Positions 33,666 to 45,610 of a DNA stretch of 64,000 nt are shown here, in pieces. How positions within the stretch are numbered: the first letter of the stretch is position 1; each line of letters opens with the position of its first letter. The stretch covers positions 39,926,792 to 39,990,791 of the forward strand of contig CM077821.1 in assembly GCA_039720395.1 (NCBI GenBank). The letters are read 5' to 3'. Source of the DNA: Liquidambar formosana (Eukaryota; Streptophyta; Magnoliopsida; Saxifragales; Altingiaceae). The notes under the pieces were generated by a model that made no database searches, was not told the origin of the DNA, and was given only the letters and a program-made list of their open reading frames with translations. A program made the translations under genes and the position numbers.

Positions 33666-35325
33666 ATGAGTTAGCCCAACATACCAAGCTAATCTAGGCC
33701 CATATACAAGACCCTTGTCCACATGACTCACCAAGATAATGTTGAATCCCTAGGTCCTGATTATGAGGTTTGACAATTGTTTGAAACTAAGTCAAATGAT
33801 CTTTCATAGGTTAATAGGTCACAGGAAAATTTGGAATCAAAAAATAACATTCAAATCATATTTTTGGCAATCTAGCAGAAGTGCATACGCACCATATTAC
33901 CAAAAATCCTATTTTATACAATTAACAACTTTCTTTGCTTTCCTTTTTGGTGTTTTGGTAATTTTCTAGCTTTGTACACACCCCTAGGGCGGCTAGAAAG
34001 TTCTAGAAATCCTAATTTATGTTTCTAAATAAACCTTCTAAGGTCTTTTAAAAGGATCTTCTTGCCATTTTTCACAAGCAGATTTAAGAAAACCCTAGAG
34101 AGAGAAGATTTGAGATAGAGAGAAAAACGTAGATAGAATCATGATAGCTTTGATCATGGAAACTCAAAGAGGAGATTCTGATGATGTTTCTACATCAATC
34201 ACTTTGAACTTGAGGCCTTGAGGAACATAATTAGTTAGAAAACTCACTTTTTCTTGGTCGAAATAGGTAAAGTGTTCGTTTTATCTGTATGGATTTTATA
34301 TCTTTCAATTTAAAATTCTCTATATATAATAGTATGTAGATTCGAACTGCATTAGACTAGCACTTAAATATTCTTCCATTGATTTTATCTACTCTTTGAA
34401 GTATGCATATGCGCTTGGCACATATGTGTACACACAGTTTCCTAGTACGTATGTACAGTTTGATTTATTCCATATTTATTTCGCTTAATTTCATGTCACT
34501 AATTTGGTTCCTAGAATAATTGTTACATGCATATTTAATTTATTTTTATTATCATGGGTATTTTCATTTTCCTTTACTTTAGTTTATTTTGATTTATATT
34601 TGTTACTATGAATATTTTTATTCATCATGTATCTGTGTCTTTTTTTGTTCCGTGACTATTTTAAATTTTGTATCATCACATTCTTAATTTTATTTTAAAA
34701 TCTCTTGCATGATCACATGATTTAGGGTTTTCATTTTTTTTATTTTTTTATTTTCTCAGTCTTTTGCTAAGACAGATGTACGCTTGAATTTTAAGTGTGT
34801 GTATGCAACCCGCATGGCAGCGTATACACATTAGGTAAGTTCTTCTGTCTTTATTTTCCCAAACCTATATCCTTATTTACTTATTTCTATACTCTGTTGT
34901 GTTTATTTATTTCCTTGTTATATTTATTTCCATAGAGGCATATTCCTACATCACTATGTTTTTCCTTGTTATATTTATTTCCATAGTGGCATATTCCTAA
35001 AATTGTGTCTTTCCTTATCTATTTATTTCCATAGTATCGTATTTCTATATTATTGTATGTTTCCCCATTTGTTAATTCCTTATTTTAATTGTTTCCTTGT
35101 CTCTTTAATGCCTTGTTTGTTTACTTCTTTTATTTGTTTTTTATTCATTTCCTTCTTTGTTCAATTATATCTTATTCCACATGATAGAATAATTCTCTTT
35201 ATTTTTATCGTATGATTGCATGATTAAGGGTTCAGCCTAGTTAAATTTCTTTTTAAAATATGGCCAATAAATACGATGTGAAGGCTGGTGTCACGACCGG
35301 GTAACATCAAGTGCCATACACCTTC
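33666..35325. repeat. Long direct repeat, right copy (1.66 kb), possible LTR
   Basis: Second copy of 31014-32652 with scattered substitutions and small indels. It has the same TATA-like and leader sequences, and the same TTTCC-rich 3' third. Just left of it (33646-33665) is the 20-bp segment also present at 30361, so relative to the left unit about 630 bp, including the SINE and a poly-G, are absent here. Confidence 0.75.
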
Positions 35326-36815
35326 ACTCTTATGTACTTGGGCTAATTGAACAAATTTACAGATATACTATCATGTAGGAATTTGAAATCGATTTTTCAA
35401 TAGAACAAAAAAAGATAGATGATAAAATTTATGCCATTTTTACAAGTAAAATAGAACTTTAGAAGAAAAGTTCATCTTGACATACCACCAATAACCCATA
35501 CTATTTTTTAGCATGTTCATGTGTGCATTTGTTTCTATGGGTGTGTATAAGTGTGGGTTTCCTTTTTTGAGTTCATGTGTGTATGTGTGTGTGTGACTAT
35601 GCGCACATGAGAAAGAGAGAAAGAGAGAATAATTGCCAATAATCTTCAAATTGGCATTTTCAATTTTGCATGTATACTTATGAAACTACATAGATGCTAT
35701 TTGTACAAAGCAAATATTAATTACTTGGCACTATAGCCCAAAATTAATCCAAAACAAACTCCAATTATGGTGTGATGATAATTTTATAAAAGATTCACAT
35801 CTTACACCAATAAACCTTTCCAAAAAAAAAAAAAAAAAAAAAAGATAGATAAAAGAAATTTCTCATAAAACTATCAAACAGAAAGCAATGAATTTTCCAC
35901 ATATTGTCTTAAATGAATTACGAAAAACAAATGTATAGAAAGCAACTTGACACTCCGGCTATTGATAAAAATCATTGTATAGTATTCCCAATAATCTCGT
36001 TCCAATCAATTTTACTATAAACATTAGCAAGTCCAACATTCCCAATTGATCAAACCCATTGTCCAATAATCTTGTACTTTCCAAATATACCTTAATGGAA
36101 GTACTGCCTTATGGTCCCTCAAGGATTAGGTAAGCAATTTTAACACTAATAGCAACACACGCCAGATGCTCAAAAGGACTTTTTATCTCCCCATCTCAAT
36201 AAGATGACAATATCAAGATTAGATGTCCTCAGAGTGAAATTATTAGGAGAAAACTGTTATTAGTGTTGATATCAATAAATTTAATTTATTTCAATCAATT
36301 TTTATGGATGTACAGTTAGAAACCAAAGCAGAAAACTGTTGGCTCCTGGTGGGAATATCAAATTATTGGTAGAGGAAAAAATTAGGGCACATTCAGTCAC
36401 TTAGAAAGTTGAGAAAATATGCCATGGCATGGTCACATTGCCATACTTCGAGTGGGTAAAAAAATCCGACTAAAACATTATTGACTACGTTGATTAAATG
36501 TGATAGATGGTCCAAGTTCGTGCCAATGGTCGAGTATTGAAATCCCATAAAAGGACATTTAAAAGAAGAAAGCACTATCATATTGAAGATTATGCAAAAA
36601 ATAACATATGAGCACTGTCTCAAAGAAGAATCACCCTTGCCACTCATGATGATAATTTCCCACAATACATGGCAAGAGACTGTACAAACAAATAATTTGT
36701 CTCACATGATAAAGACGAAATTTAGAAAATTTACAAAGGATATGTAGGCCTCACTGATGCAACAATCACCTCACCCTAGGTGCTGCATGAAAAGGCGTAT
36801 GTTAGGTGAGGTAAT
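35326..36815. other. No supported gene
   Basis: AT-rich sequence with a poly-A of about 23 nt at 35821-35843 and a (TG)n/GA stretch at 35575-35625. The 90-aa minus-strand frame at 36393-36665 has no recognised domain. Confidence 0.5.
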
Positions 36816-36816
36816 G

Positions 36817-37376
36817 TTAAACCCATACAGTTAAAGCCTCCTTGAATTTTAAGAAATATGATCATTTTATTTTAGTTCTAGAAGTATTTTAATAATTTTA
36901 CATATTTAGATTTGTTTGGTATCAAATTATTAGGTGCGTGGTTATGAGTTGAATCAAGTCCTATTCTTGTTGGGAATAAATTGTCCTTTTTAGAATTTAG
37001 AAAGTCTTATTTTGTTATAATGTTCCTATTCTAAAAAGTTTCTATTTTCTAAAGAGTTTCTATTTCATAAAGTTTTCTATTTGAGTCTTTATTAGTTACT
37101 AAGAAGTCTTCAGTTATTTTAGTAGGAGTTACAATTTAGAAAGTGGGGAGTCATATTTTGACAAGTAATAGAACTTAGAAAGTGAGTCCTAAGCTTTTCC
37201 ATATACACAAGGATTATAAACACAATTACAAAAATTGATTAATGAAAATATTCTGCAGCTTTTGAATTCAATTAATGGTGAGATTCCATTGATTTTCTTC
37301 TAGGTAAGACTCAGAGAAAACCCTTGGTGAGACTCCAAGGTTTATCTTTATCTTGTTCCTTATTTTACTTACAACA
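36817..37376 (+). mobile_element. Possible solo LTR remnant
   Basis: TGTTAAACCC at the left and TTACAACA at the right frame about 560 bp. This has LTR-like features: TTGTTGGGAATAAATTG, repeated TTTCTATTT pieces, and a leader-like segment with GGTGAGATTCC / GGTGAGACTCC just before the right end. No target duplication or primer site was found, so boundaries are tentative. Confidence 0.3.
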
Positions 37377-38019
37377 CAGCTGTAATTTTTTTTTACCCCA
37401 ACTGCCCCTGCTTTAGCCTCAGTTCTAACCCTTAAAACCTTTACTTTTCACCATAACCCTAAACCTAGTTTTCTAAACAATGTAACCTTGAAAACCCCAC
37501 AAATCCCTATTCTGTTTAGAATTTCCAGCAAGCTTCTTCTTCTGATCTTTCACAATATGCTTCCTCAAACCGTCCAAATTAACCCTTAATCCATCTATGA
37601 ACCTTAAGATCACCATCCCTTTCACAAACATGGGAAAAAAACAACGTTCTAGCCCATCCATGTTTGATTGTAGGCAACCTTATTCTTTACTTCAAGGGCT
37701 GTCTTATATCACCGTGTCACAGCAGCAAAGAATTCAATCAATAATCCATAAAGAGGAGCGAATAAAAGAGGGGAAGGTGGAAAAAAAGAAAAAACATCAA
37801 ACATCTAGTATATGGCAGCTAAACCTGAAACTTACAGAAAGGCTTGTGGTTTTTGTTGAAATCTTGTTTTGTGAACAAGAAAGATGTCAACAAAAAACTC
37901 AAATGGTATACTTGTAAATTTCCAGCAATGTATGAGCACATAAAAGGGATGTTACTTTTCATAATAGTAAGTACATGGAAAGGAACAAAAGTAAGACCAC
38001 TAACTCTATTAATTGTTAA
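37377..38019. other. Unassigned sequence with weak coding-like minus-strand stretch
   Basis: On the minus strand 37473-37661 reads as a 62-residue open frame (FVKGMVILRFIDGLRVNLDG...) without recognised homology. It may be transposon debris. Nothing else supported. Confidence 0.3.
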
Positions 38020-38135
38020 TGTTCTTTTGTTTTTCTTTTTTCTTTTTTGATGAAATAAGAATTATATTAAAGATGAAAGGCAAAGCCTAAGTACATAAAT
38101 CATACACAAGAGCTAACCAAAAGAAAGGCTAGAGA
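38020..38135 (-). mobile_element. LINE 3' tail fragment
   Basis: Read on the minus strand it runs GTACTTAGGCTTTGCCTTTC, then TTTAATATAATTCTTATTTC and ATCAAAAAAGAAAAAAG. This closely resembles the conserved end of plant non-LTR retrotransposons, a short 5'-truncated copy with a degenerate A-tail. Confidence 0.5.
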
Positions 38136-39408
38136 GAAAATAAGTCTAATAAATTAAGAAAAGACAAATTGTGGTCATTTTTATCGCTACAATATCACCA
38201 AATGATGAAAAATGTATAAAAATAAAAATGATGAAAAATGTGGTTAATGTTCTTTGAAACAAAATGATGAAAAATGTATAACATAAAAATAAAATATAAT
38301 ATAATAAAGTGTGTGCGGATCCAAACACATAAAAATCATTACAGATCAACCCAAACAAACAAAAATAAATAAATAAACGGCTTGAGGTCACATCCTACAT
38401 ATAAATAAACATTATGGCAAGAGAAATGAATTACATCAGGCATATAACAGGCTGTGAAAGTCTACTTCACCAATGTTGCACTGAACAGACATATAACAGG
38501 CTAGGAAAACATTTTGTTGGACAACTACACTCCACAACTACTTATACAACACTCTGAAGTTTTCTTTATTATATCCTACTCAAACTCATCTCAACAAAAG
38601 CTCTAAATCCCAATACTTCGCCATATGAATTCTTTTTCACCAAACAGCTCTATCTAGAGTCCTACTCTCTATCATAGGGAATCATTTATTTTCTCACCAA
38701 TTTGATTCACCTACATTTTCACCTTCATTGATTTTCATTACATTGAACCATTTGAAACAATTTGCCCCTACTTGTCCTCAATTGGTGTCACCCCTAGCTT
38801 CTAACAAATGAATTCATTGTTTATTGCAAGTTTGTAACTCAACCATCTCAATATTTTTATTTCAACCATGGTTGTTTTTTAACTAGTTTTTGTTGACAAC
38901 CCAACATTTTGTACCATAAAGTATAATTGGCCTTGCAAAGATCTCATTAAAATTTTCCCTTTAATTTAATAGGTATTCTATAATCATAAAGCATTCAACA
39001 ATCACTTGACCATATCTTCGACCACACTGTATGTTTATGGGCAACGTCTTCTTCAATCCCCTTTCCATGAGACATGAGTCCAAGAGTAACAAAAATGATA
39101 TTTTGTGATATCTTTTGTCCATCAAAATGCTCCTACTTTTACTAAAGCACACTACATATATCCTGTCTTAGTCTTGCTAGTCCTAAAACCTTAAAAATCC
39201 AAAAAACCGTTATATAAAATGTAATACTTCTTAGTCCAAACTATATTATAAATTTATTTAAATTAATGTACTACGCATGCCCAGGCTTCAAAAAAGCATT
39301 CCCCTTGCTCTTATTTGCTCATATCCTATAACAATAGAATACATGCAGGCTGTGCAAAATTAATCAATCCAAGAATATAATCTGAACAGGTAACTCAAAT
39401 CAGAAATT
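38136..39408. other. No supported gene
   Basis: AT-rich intergenic DNA. A short segment AAATGATGAAAAATGT recurs three times at 38199-38282. Nothing else recognised. Confidence 0.45.
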
Positions 39409-39952
39409 AAAGCACCTTTTGGTTGCTAAGAAAAAGGTATGAAAAGAAAACAATTCAATGTTTCGAATCTTATAATTTTCAATGTTTCGAGGGACCCGAG
39501 AAAACAAAATCATCAGTCCACTGAGCGCACAACTAAATGGCTTATTTGAGGAAAGTTTTCCATTCGTGGAAAACAAAATTAACATAAAATAGAATGTACG
39601 TGCCTGTTTGGCTGTGTACTTGTCAGTAAACAATGAGAAATTTTGCGAACATATTTGTTTCCTGCGGTTTTATGTTTCAAAAGCAGAAAAAAAGAAAAAC
39701 AGAAACCGATAACATTATTTTTATGTTCTCTGAAGATGAGCTTGCTTCAAGAAAACATTTCAAAACACAGTTTTAGAGAGAATACATTCCCCCAAACTTG
39801 CTTTTTTGCTTCCCTTTTCTTGTTCTCTCTCTTTTTTGCGCGACTCCGACAAGGGAAACTGTTTTTAGAGCACAGCAACAAACAAGCCCGTAAGATTTCA
39901 AAACAACAATTTTCTTTTCAATTCCTCGAATTTCCCAGCAACCAGACAGAAA
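39409..39952. mobile_element. MITE-like element downstream of the 62-aa gene
   Basis: The ends CACCTTTTGGTTGCTAAGAAAA and TTTCCCAGCAACCAGACAG match the termini of the MITE at 15436-15703. No transposase; interior about 540 bp. Confidence 0.5.
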
Positions 39953-40048
39953 AATCATAGAAATAAACTAAACCCCTGAAAGTATTTCGTGATCAAAATT
40001 GACTATGAGGATGTTAGGTTTACCTGGAGAGTGAAAGCTGATGCAGCG

Positions 40049-40237
40049 TCAATCATCGAGCATCCTTCTGAGGCGTTCTTTGATAAAATCGTTGCGAGAT
40101 TTGGTACGAGCTTGTTGGGGGCCAATGTTGGCCAACGAGAGGTGAGCTCCGACGGCGAATAGGGAGGCGCCGGTGACGAAGAAGAGCACCGTCAGGGCTA
40201 GCTGCTTGGGCGTGGGCGGGTACGACCACAACACCAT
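40049..40237 (-). CDS. Small single-pass membrane protein, 62 aa, plant-conserved, function unknown
   Basis: A single uninterrupted frame from MVLWSYPPTPKQ to RERRMLDD-like end (actual end RLRRMLDD), stop at 40049. Residues about 13-34 (LALTVLFFVTGASLFAVGAHLS) form one transmembrane helix. It is followed by NIGPQQARTKSRNDF and a basic, charged tail predicted to face the cytosol or matrix. I recall closely similar short plant proteins of the same length without an assigned role. The start was chosen at MVLWSYPP rather than the longer in-frame methionine at 40360, because the extra 41 residues look like leader DNA. A TTTACCTGGAG sequence just after the stop, on the minus strand CTCCAG|GTAAAC, could be a 3'UTR intron donor. 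Confidence 0.75.
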   Translation of the reverse strand: MVLWSYPPTPKQLALTVLFFVTGASLFAVGAHLSLANIGPQQARTKSRNDFIKERLRRMLDD

Positions 40238-40852
40238 CTGTGTCAAAGACTCTCCACTACGTGAATCAAAAGAGGGGAAAGAGGAAAACCAAAGAAGAGG
40301 AACGGCCCCAAGGGTGCGAATCCCACGAATCAAGCGTTCGATAAAATGGGTTTGGTGCAACGTGAGACCGCCTTGGGAATAGGGCTTGCCGACGAACCGA
40401 TCCTATTGTTAACGGCAAGCGAATATGTTGGAATTGATTTGAGTGTGATCGATTAGGGCCCGTTTGGGCGTCCAACTCAAAATTCAATAATTTACGAAAA
40501 CGATAGTCATCATCACAAGTAAAAATAAAAATTCATAGTAGTGTAATTTCTTTAGCATCTAAAAATTGATCCTATAACATTAGATATAGTGATGATCCCA
40601 TTTGTTGAAGTATTCTAATTCAAAATAATAGATTTATGACTTTATTATTATGTGAAAGTTACCTAAATTGTTTAATTGTAAATTAGACACCCAGTCAGAT
40701 TCTAAATAAGCCAACATCAAGTCTTAATTTTTAACTTGCTTAATAAATCAGTAAAACTCAAACAAATCTAAGTTTGACACGATTGAGCTAGTTGATAAGG
40801 GAATTTAGAGTTTGAGAACAAGATTGTTTAGAGCTTGTGAGTAAGATCGTTA
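40238..40852. other. 5' flank of the 62-aa gene
   Basis: About 200 nt of GC-richer probable leader/promoter (40240-40460), then AT-rich intergenic sequence. No further gene seen. Confidence 0.5.
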
Positions 40853-41181
40853 GGCTGCGTTTGGTTTGAGGGAATAGAATAGAATAGGAGTGAGAATGGA
40901 ATGAAATGAGAATAAACATTTCATTCCAATGTTTGGTAAGGGGTGGAAATGGAATAAAAAAATAAAAGTAAAATCCGTTTTTAATGATTTTTACTCCTTA
41001 AAAGGAGATTATAACCATTCCTATTGGTTTGGGAAGCAATGACTATTCTTTCATTGAAGGGAATAGACTCCTATAAGAAAATAGCCATTTCATTCCCTTG
41101 TGCAACCAAACACTCACTTTTTTTGGAAAAATGGAATCACCATGTCATTCTATCCTTCATTCCCTCATAACAAACATAGCG
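40853..41181. mobile_element. Tourist/hAT-type MITE
   Basis: Imperfect inverted ends GGCTGCGTTTGGTTTGAGGGAAT and ATTCCCTCATAACAAACATAGCG bound about 330 bp. The inside is full of GGAATAG/CATTCC arrays that can fold back (e.g. GGAATGGAATGAAATG). TTA precedes the left end. The right flank does not match, so the superfamily is open. Confidence 0.6.
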
Positions 41182-41289
41182 TAGTGGGCTTACGAGTAGG
41201 GTTACAATTGTCTCAATATAAATAATCTTAATCGTTTTAGGGCTTATCTTATTTATTATTTATCACTTAAGTGTTTAATATTGCATATA

Positions 41290-41519
41290 TGAGCTGCGTT
41301 TGTGGTGGAGGTTTTTTATTTTTTTAATTTTTATCCAATGTTGTCTTGATGGAATGGTAGGGGTGATCCTGGCCGCTTTTTTCGTTGGATTCTTCTTGAT
41401 GATCTTTTGGACAATTTGATTCTTTAGACTTTTTTTCCTTTTTTGGGTATACTCCCTATATACAAGGCTTTTGCCTACTTCGGTTCTATTTATAATCATT
41501 AACCTCTATCAAAAAAAAA
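41290..41519 (+). mobile_element. LINE 3' tail fragment
   Basis: GGGTATACTCCCTATATACA, then AAGGCTTTTGCCTACTTCGG, then TATCAAAAAAAAA is the typical 3' end of plant non-LTR elements. The upstream part (GATCCTGGCC...) is probably the rest of a 5'-truncated copy. Confidence 0.5.
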
Positions 41520-41681
41520 TTTGCCTTTGCCACAAAAAAAATAAAAATAAAAAAGGAAGGAACATTGGCCTATTTTTCACTGGAGCTCAAAAGGATATGA
41601 TTTGTAGGTGCAAACCCAAATGCAATAGTTCAAGTCAAGCTTGACTTGTTAAGGCCGGTTAAACCCAAACTTCATCTATTA

Positions 41682-42448
41682 TCTATTATATATATCTAAA
41701 ACGGAGGAATGGTCCTCCTGTAGCTGCCACGCGTCAGTCCCCTTTTAATTTCTTTTATTTTTTTTTTTAAATCACATGCTCAACAATGAATTTTTTTGAA
41801 AAATTACCTTTTGGTGAACCTTTTATAACTTAATACCAATAAAAGATGAAACTTGTCAACTTGCTACAACTTAACAATATACATGCGTGAAATGATTACT
41901 AATTTATTTTTTTCGTATTACATTGAAAGTTGATCACTAAAACGTAATTTTTTCAAAAAGTTACTTTTAATGACTTTTGAGGAAATTGCTTTTTCAATGA
42001 CCACTTTCCATTTTAAAACTAGACAAAAAAATTTTGAGAAAAAACTTTTTTTTGGTGTTCACTACTCTTTTTCATGCAAGTAAATTGTCGCTTGATATTC
42101 ATCATATATCTCTTTGTTTTTATGTGAGAGAATTGAAAAACCTATACTATACAATATTCATCCCAAACTTTGTAAACTATCATATTTATTCGTTTTCTTT
42201 ATACCTATTCATCTTCTCTCCAAAAAATTGAACGTATAAAATTATAAATAGTTATAATAAGAAAGAGAAATAGATAGAGGAAAAAATGATTAAAAAAAAT
42301 GACACGTCGAAATTTTCAAATTCTCCCGATCTGTCTTCGACAAAAAAAAAATTTATTTTAATCAAATTCTTCAAATGGTTTATTACCTAAAATTGAAAAA
42401 ATCTATATGTTCTCTTATCTTCTTTTCATTCCCTCTTTGCTCCACCCA

Positions 42449-42483
<35 letters not shown>

Positions 42484-43144
42484 AACTTTTCTTTCTCCCT
42501 CTCTCACTTCCCAACTTAATAGTAAACAAAGAAAATTGGTAGTCATTTTAAAACATATATACAAATTTGTAGAAAGTTGATTGATAATATCCTTAACATG
42601 TGCCCTTAAGTTATAATTAAGAAGATAATCATTATATGGAAACGGGGAAAATGCATAGAAAATGGTACAAATTACTTACAAAACTATAAAAGTGCTTAAA
42701 AAATTGTGTAAATACATTTTTATCAAATAAGGGATATCTCAAACCGTTAAACCCAAACTAATCCTATATGATGCACAAACCATTCGCAAGTCTATGCATC
42801 CGATAATGAGAGAACGAAGACACGAACTCAAAACTTGATTCCTGAGCCGTGATTCTTTGCCATCTAAACTACCAATACGAGTGTGTATTATATATCTATA
42901 TATAAGATGATGATCAGGTAAGCATGTGCTGATATAAATTATATCAACACCCGCATTGGGGGTTGTACCTCATGCATTAATGGGTTAAGGGATACATTGC
43001 GCCAATGTAAGGGGTACAACCCCCAATGCATGATATTGATATAACTTATATTAACACGTACTGACCTGATATATATATAATTTTTATTTTTTATAATATT
43101 TATTTTTACAAACTTCCCCGTGTAACGCACGGGTTATAAACTAG
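41682..43144 (+). mobile_element. Non-autonomous Helitron (second family) with nested MITE
   Basis: It begins A|TCTATTATATATATCTAAAACGGAGG at 41682. It ends with a hairpin, CCCGTG-TAACG-CACGGG (43117-43133), then TTATAAA and CTAG (43141-43144), followed by T. The interior is AT-rich with a (CT)15 run at 42452-42481 and no coding. A MITE is nested at 42913-43070. A related 5' end with the same ACGGAGG block lies at 61954. Confidence 0.75.
42913..43070. mobile_element. Palindromic MITE, copy 1
   Basis: Inverted ends ATCAGGTAAGCATGTGCTGATATAA / ...TATAACTTATATTAACACGTACTGACCTGAT, with an inner stem TTGGGGGTTGTACC / GGGTACAACCCCCAA. TA-rich flanks on both sides hide any target duplication. Copy 2 is at 44433-44587. 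Confidence 0.65.
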
Positions 43145-44432
43145 TTAATATATATCAAGTCAAACTTCATCACAGTATTCTAAGTTCGTTAAAAACTCAA
43201 CTCAAATATAAACAAATAAGCTTCTTATCAAACAAGCTTAATCACAATATTTTATTTACTAGTTGGTGCATACGTACATTACACGAGAATATCTTCAAGT
43301 TATAATTTAATTTCAGCATAAATGAATTTTGGCTACCATTCGGATTTTGACAAAAACCCACCTTAGAATATATTCAAAAACAATTGTTGTGTACCTAGCG
43401 AATACTGTATTCAAAATATCGTATATTTTGACTCAACTTTCTTGTAAGGGCTTATGTTACAAAAGTCCTTTGATAGGCATCAAAAACATGTCATGTAATG
43501 GAAGACTCCAATCAAACAAGTGTATTTGGATACATCCTTCTTGTGTTAGCCTAGTCAAAAAAAAACAAAATGTGTCAAAATATTTTGTTCTATTGTCTTC
43601 TTTAATCTTACATACAAAAGGTAAAGAGATGGTTCCAGTCAATGTTTATAAAACTGACATATTTGTGGATAAATATGATTTGGGGATAGGTTATCTGAAA
43701 ACTTGGATAAGAATTTGTTTAAAAATTTGTGTCTATTGATCATAATACGTGTGTCTAATAATTGAAATCTTCATGAGAACATAGAACCAAATTGTGACAA
43801 ACATTGAATAGAATAGAACAAAACGAAAAAAAGGAGGCAAAAGAAAAGGAATTGATAAGCCCGTAGTGAAGAAAAAAGTGGAGGAAAAGAAAGAAGGGGA
43901 AAGAGGAGAAAAAAAATAGATGATCCTAAATTCTTTTTTTTTCTTTTGGTTCAAATATAAATTCTTTTTGCCATTGATAAACAAAGAATCCTCAATTACG
44001 TTGATCTCTGGAGTGAGGATGCCAAACATCGAACCTCACAACCTTGTTGTCCACCACCGCTTGAGCGTCAACAAAATCCTTCAAAACACAATCCGCCAAT
44101 TAAATAACTTCGTGAGTTGTCCTATTGCTCCTTTTGAAATCAGATTGTTCTTCATGTTAAAAATCATGATCATTAGCGTTTTAAATATATATATATATTA
44201 GAAATCTAATCAAAACTTGGAATGTCAAAAGGGGAAAGAAATGTGTTGGGGTGAAGGAAGGAGGAGAGACGGAAATAGATGAAGGACCAGCATAGACGTT
44301 TAGAAAATTGAGACAAACCTAATTAGAATTTAATAAGAAAAGAAATATAGGTCAGATAAGGGTAATATTGTGTTAGTATAATTATGTGAGGACAATTTAA
44401 TTGTTCAAAATATATATATATATAAGATGATG
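43145..44432. other. Intergenic, with one minus-strand Helitron 3' end
   Basis: At 43259-43262 CTAG, read on the minus strand, is preceded by a degraded CGTGTAATGTACG hairpin and TATGCACCAA. This matches the 3' end of the first Helitron family; its 5' end was not located. The 136-codon frame at 43329-43739 has no recognised domain and AT-driven composition. Confidence 0.45.
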
Positions 44433-44587
44433 ATCAGGTAAGCACATACTGATATAACTTATATCAACACCCGCATTGGTAGTTGTATCTCGTGCATTAA
44501 TGGGTTACGGAGTACATTTGACCAATGCAAGGGGTACAACCCCATTGCATTGTGCTGATATAACTTATATCAATACGTGCTGATAGG
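44433..44587. mobile_element. Palindromic MITE, copy 2
   Basis: Second copy of the element at 42913-43070: same ATCAGGTAAGCA start, TATAACTTATATCAACACCCGCATTGG and GGGGTACAACCCC core. It is somewhat diverged. Confidence 0.65.
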
Positions 44588-45294
44588 AACATAACCGTAG
44601 ATATATATATATATAGATAGATATAAATATAGATATATATTTATTTATGGGGGATTTGGCTATAAATCACTAATATGAAACTTATTTAGCATTTAGTCAA
44701 TCAATTTTTATAATAACTCAATTAGTCCAATTGGCATGAATCAAACAAAAAAAACCCTTTATTGAAAAGTGGAAGCCGTTTCTACCCAAGCCTACTCGTT
44801 AGCCAAGAACACATGGGATAGAGCTAACAAATGAATCTCATACTTCTCTATATGCTCATTGAAGAGAATGGGGAGCAACTTCGTCTTTTTTAAGTGAACT
44901 TTCATTTTTTGATGACAACTTCAAATGGAGAACCCCATCCCAACACAAACAAAGCATCCCACCATCTCCGACCGACTCTATTTTTTCCAGCCAACCCTAT
45001 TTTCACCATCGTAACCATCCCAACACAAACAAAACATCCCAAACAGTTGGAACAATATCCCAACACACGAAAAAAAAAGAAAAAAAAAAAGGAAGCAACC
45101 ATGATCGCAGATTCAAAGCTCAAAACCATATAAACCATGATAGCAATGGAGTCGACCTCTATCCGACTTCACATTAACCACTAATGGACCACTACCCCGA
45201 ACCAAACCACCAAGGAACAACATCCCACATGGACCCTTGTGACGACGTTTGAGACAACCTTAGATAACGTCGAATCTAAAGTTTGACAGTGAGG
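44588..45294. other. No supported gene
   Basis: AT-rich, then from 44940 CA-rich with a repeated ATCCCAACACAAACAAA (44937 and 45017). The right edge is the target site of the Copia element. Confidence 0.5.
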
Positions 45295-45299
45295 ATGGC

Positions 45300-45540
45300 T
45301 GATAGCCTGTGAAGATCTGATCTCCTTATATTTGGAAGCTCCACATATTCCTCTCCTGATTGATAGCCTATATATTTGTAGATTGGTAATTGATAGTCAA
45401 TCTTGCTGATTGACAATCATCAATCGTTGATTGATGCTCTCCCATGTTTGTAAAGATCTCAACATTGTAGCTCTAACTTATTTATCTATAAATATAGAAT
45501 ATGCAACCCATATTGGGTATGCAAAGCTCATCAAATTACA
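45300..45540 (+). repeat. 5' LTR of the Copia element
   Basis: 241 bp, with a TATA-like TCTATAAATATAGAATATGC near the 3' third. Followed at once by the tRNA primer site. Confidence 0.92.
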
Positions 45541-45610
45541 TGGTATCAGAGCAAAATTAGTTTTGATTGCTCATCCTCTTCTCTTTTCTTTTTTTTCATA
45601 TTTTTCTGAC

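Noticed and set aside
36393..36665. 90-codon minus-strand frame
   Set aside because: No recognisable domain or conserved block; probably chance.
43329..43739. 136-codon plus-strand frame
   Set aside because: AT-driven composition, no motif, no splice or family support, and transposon surroundings.
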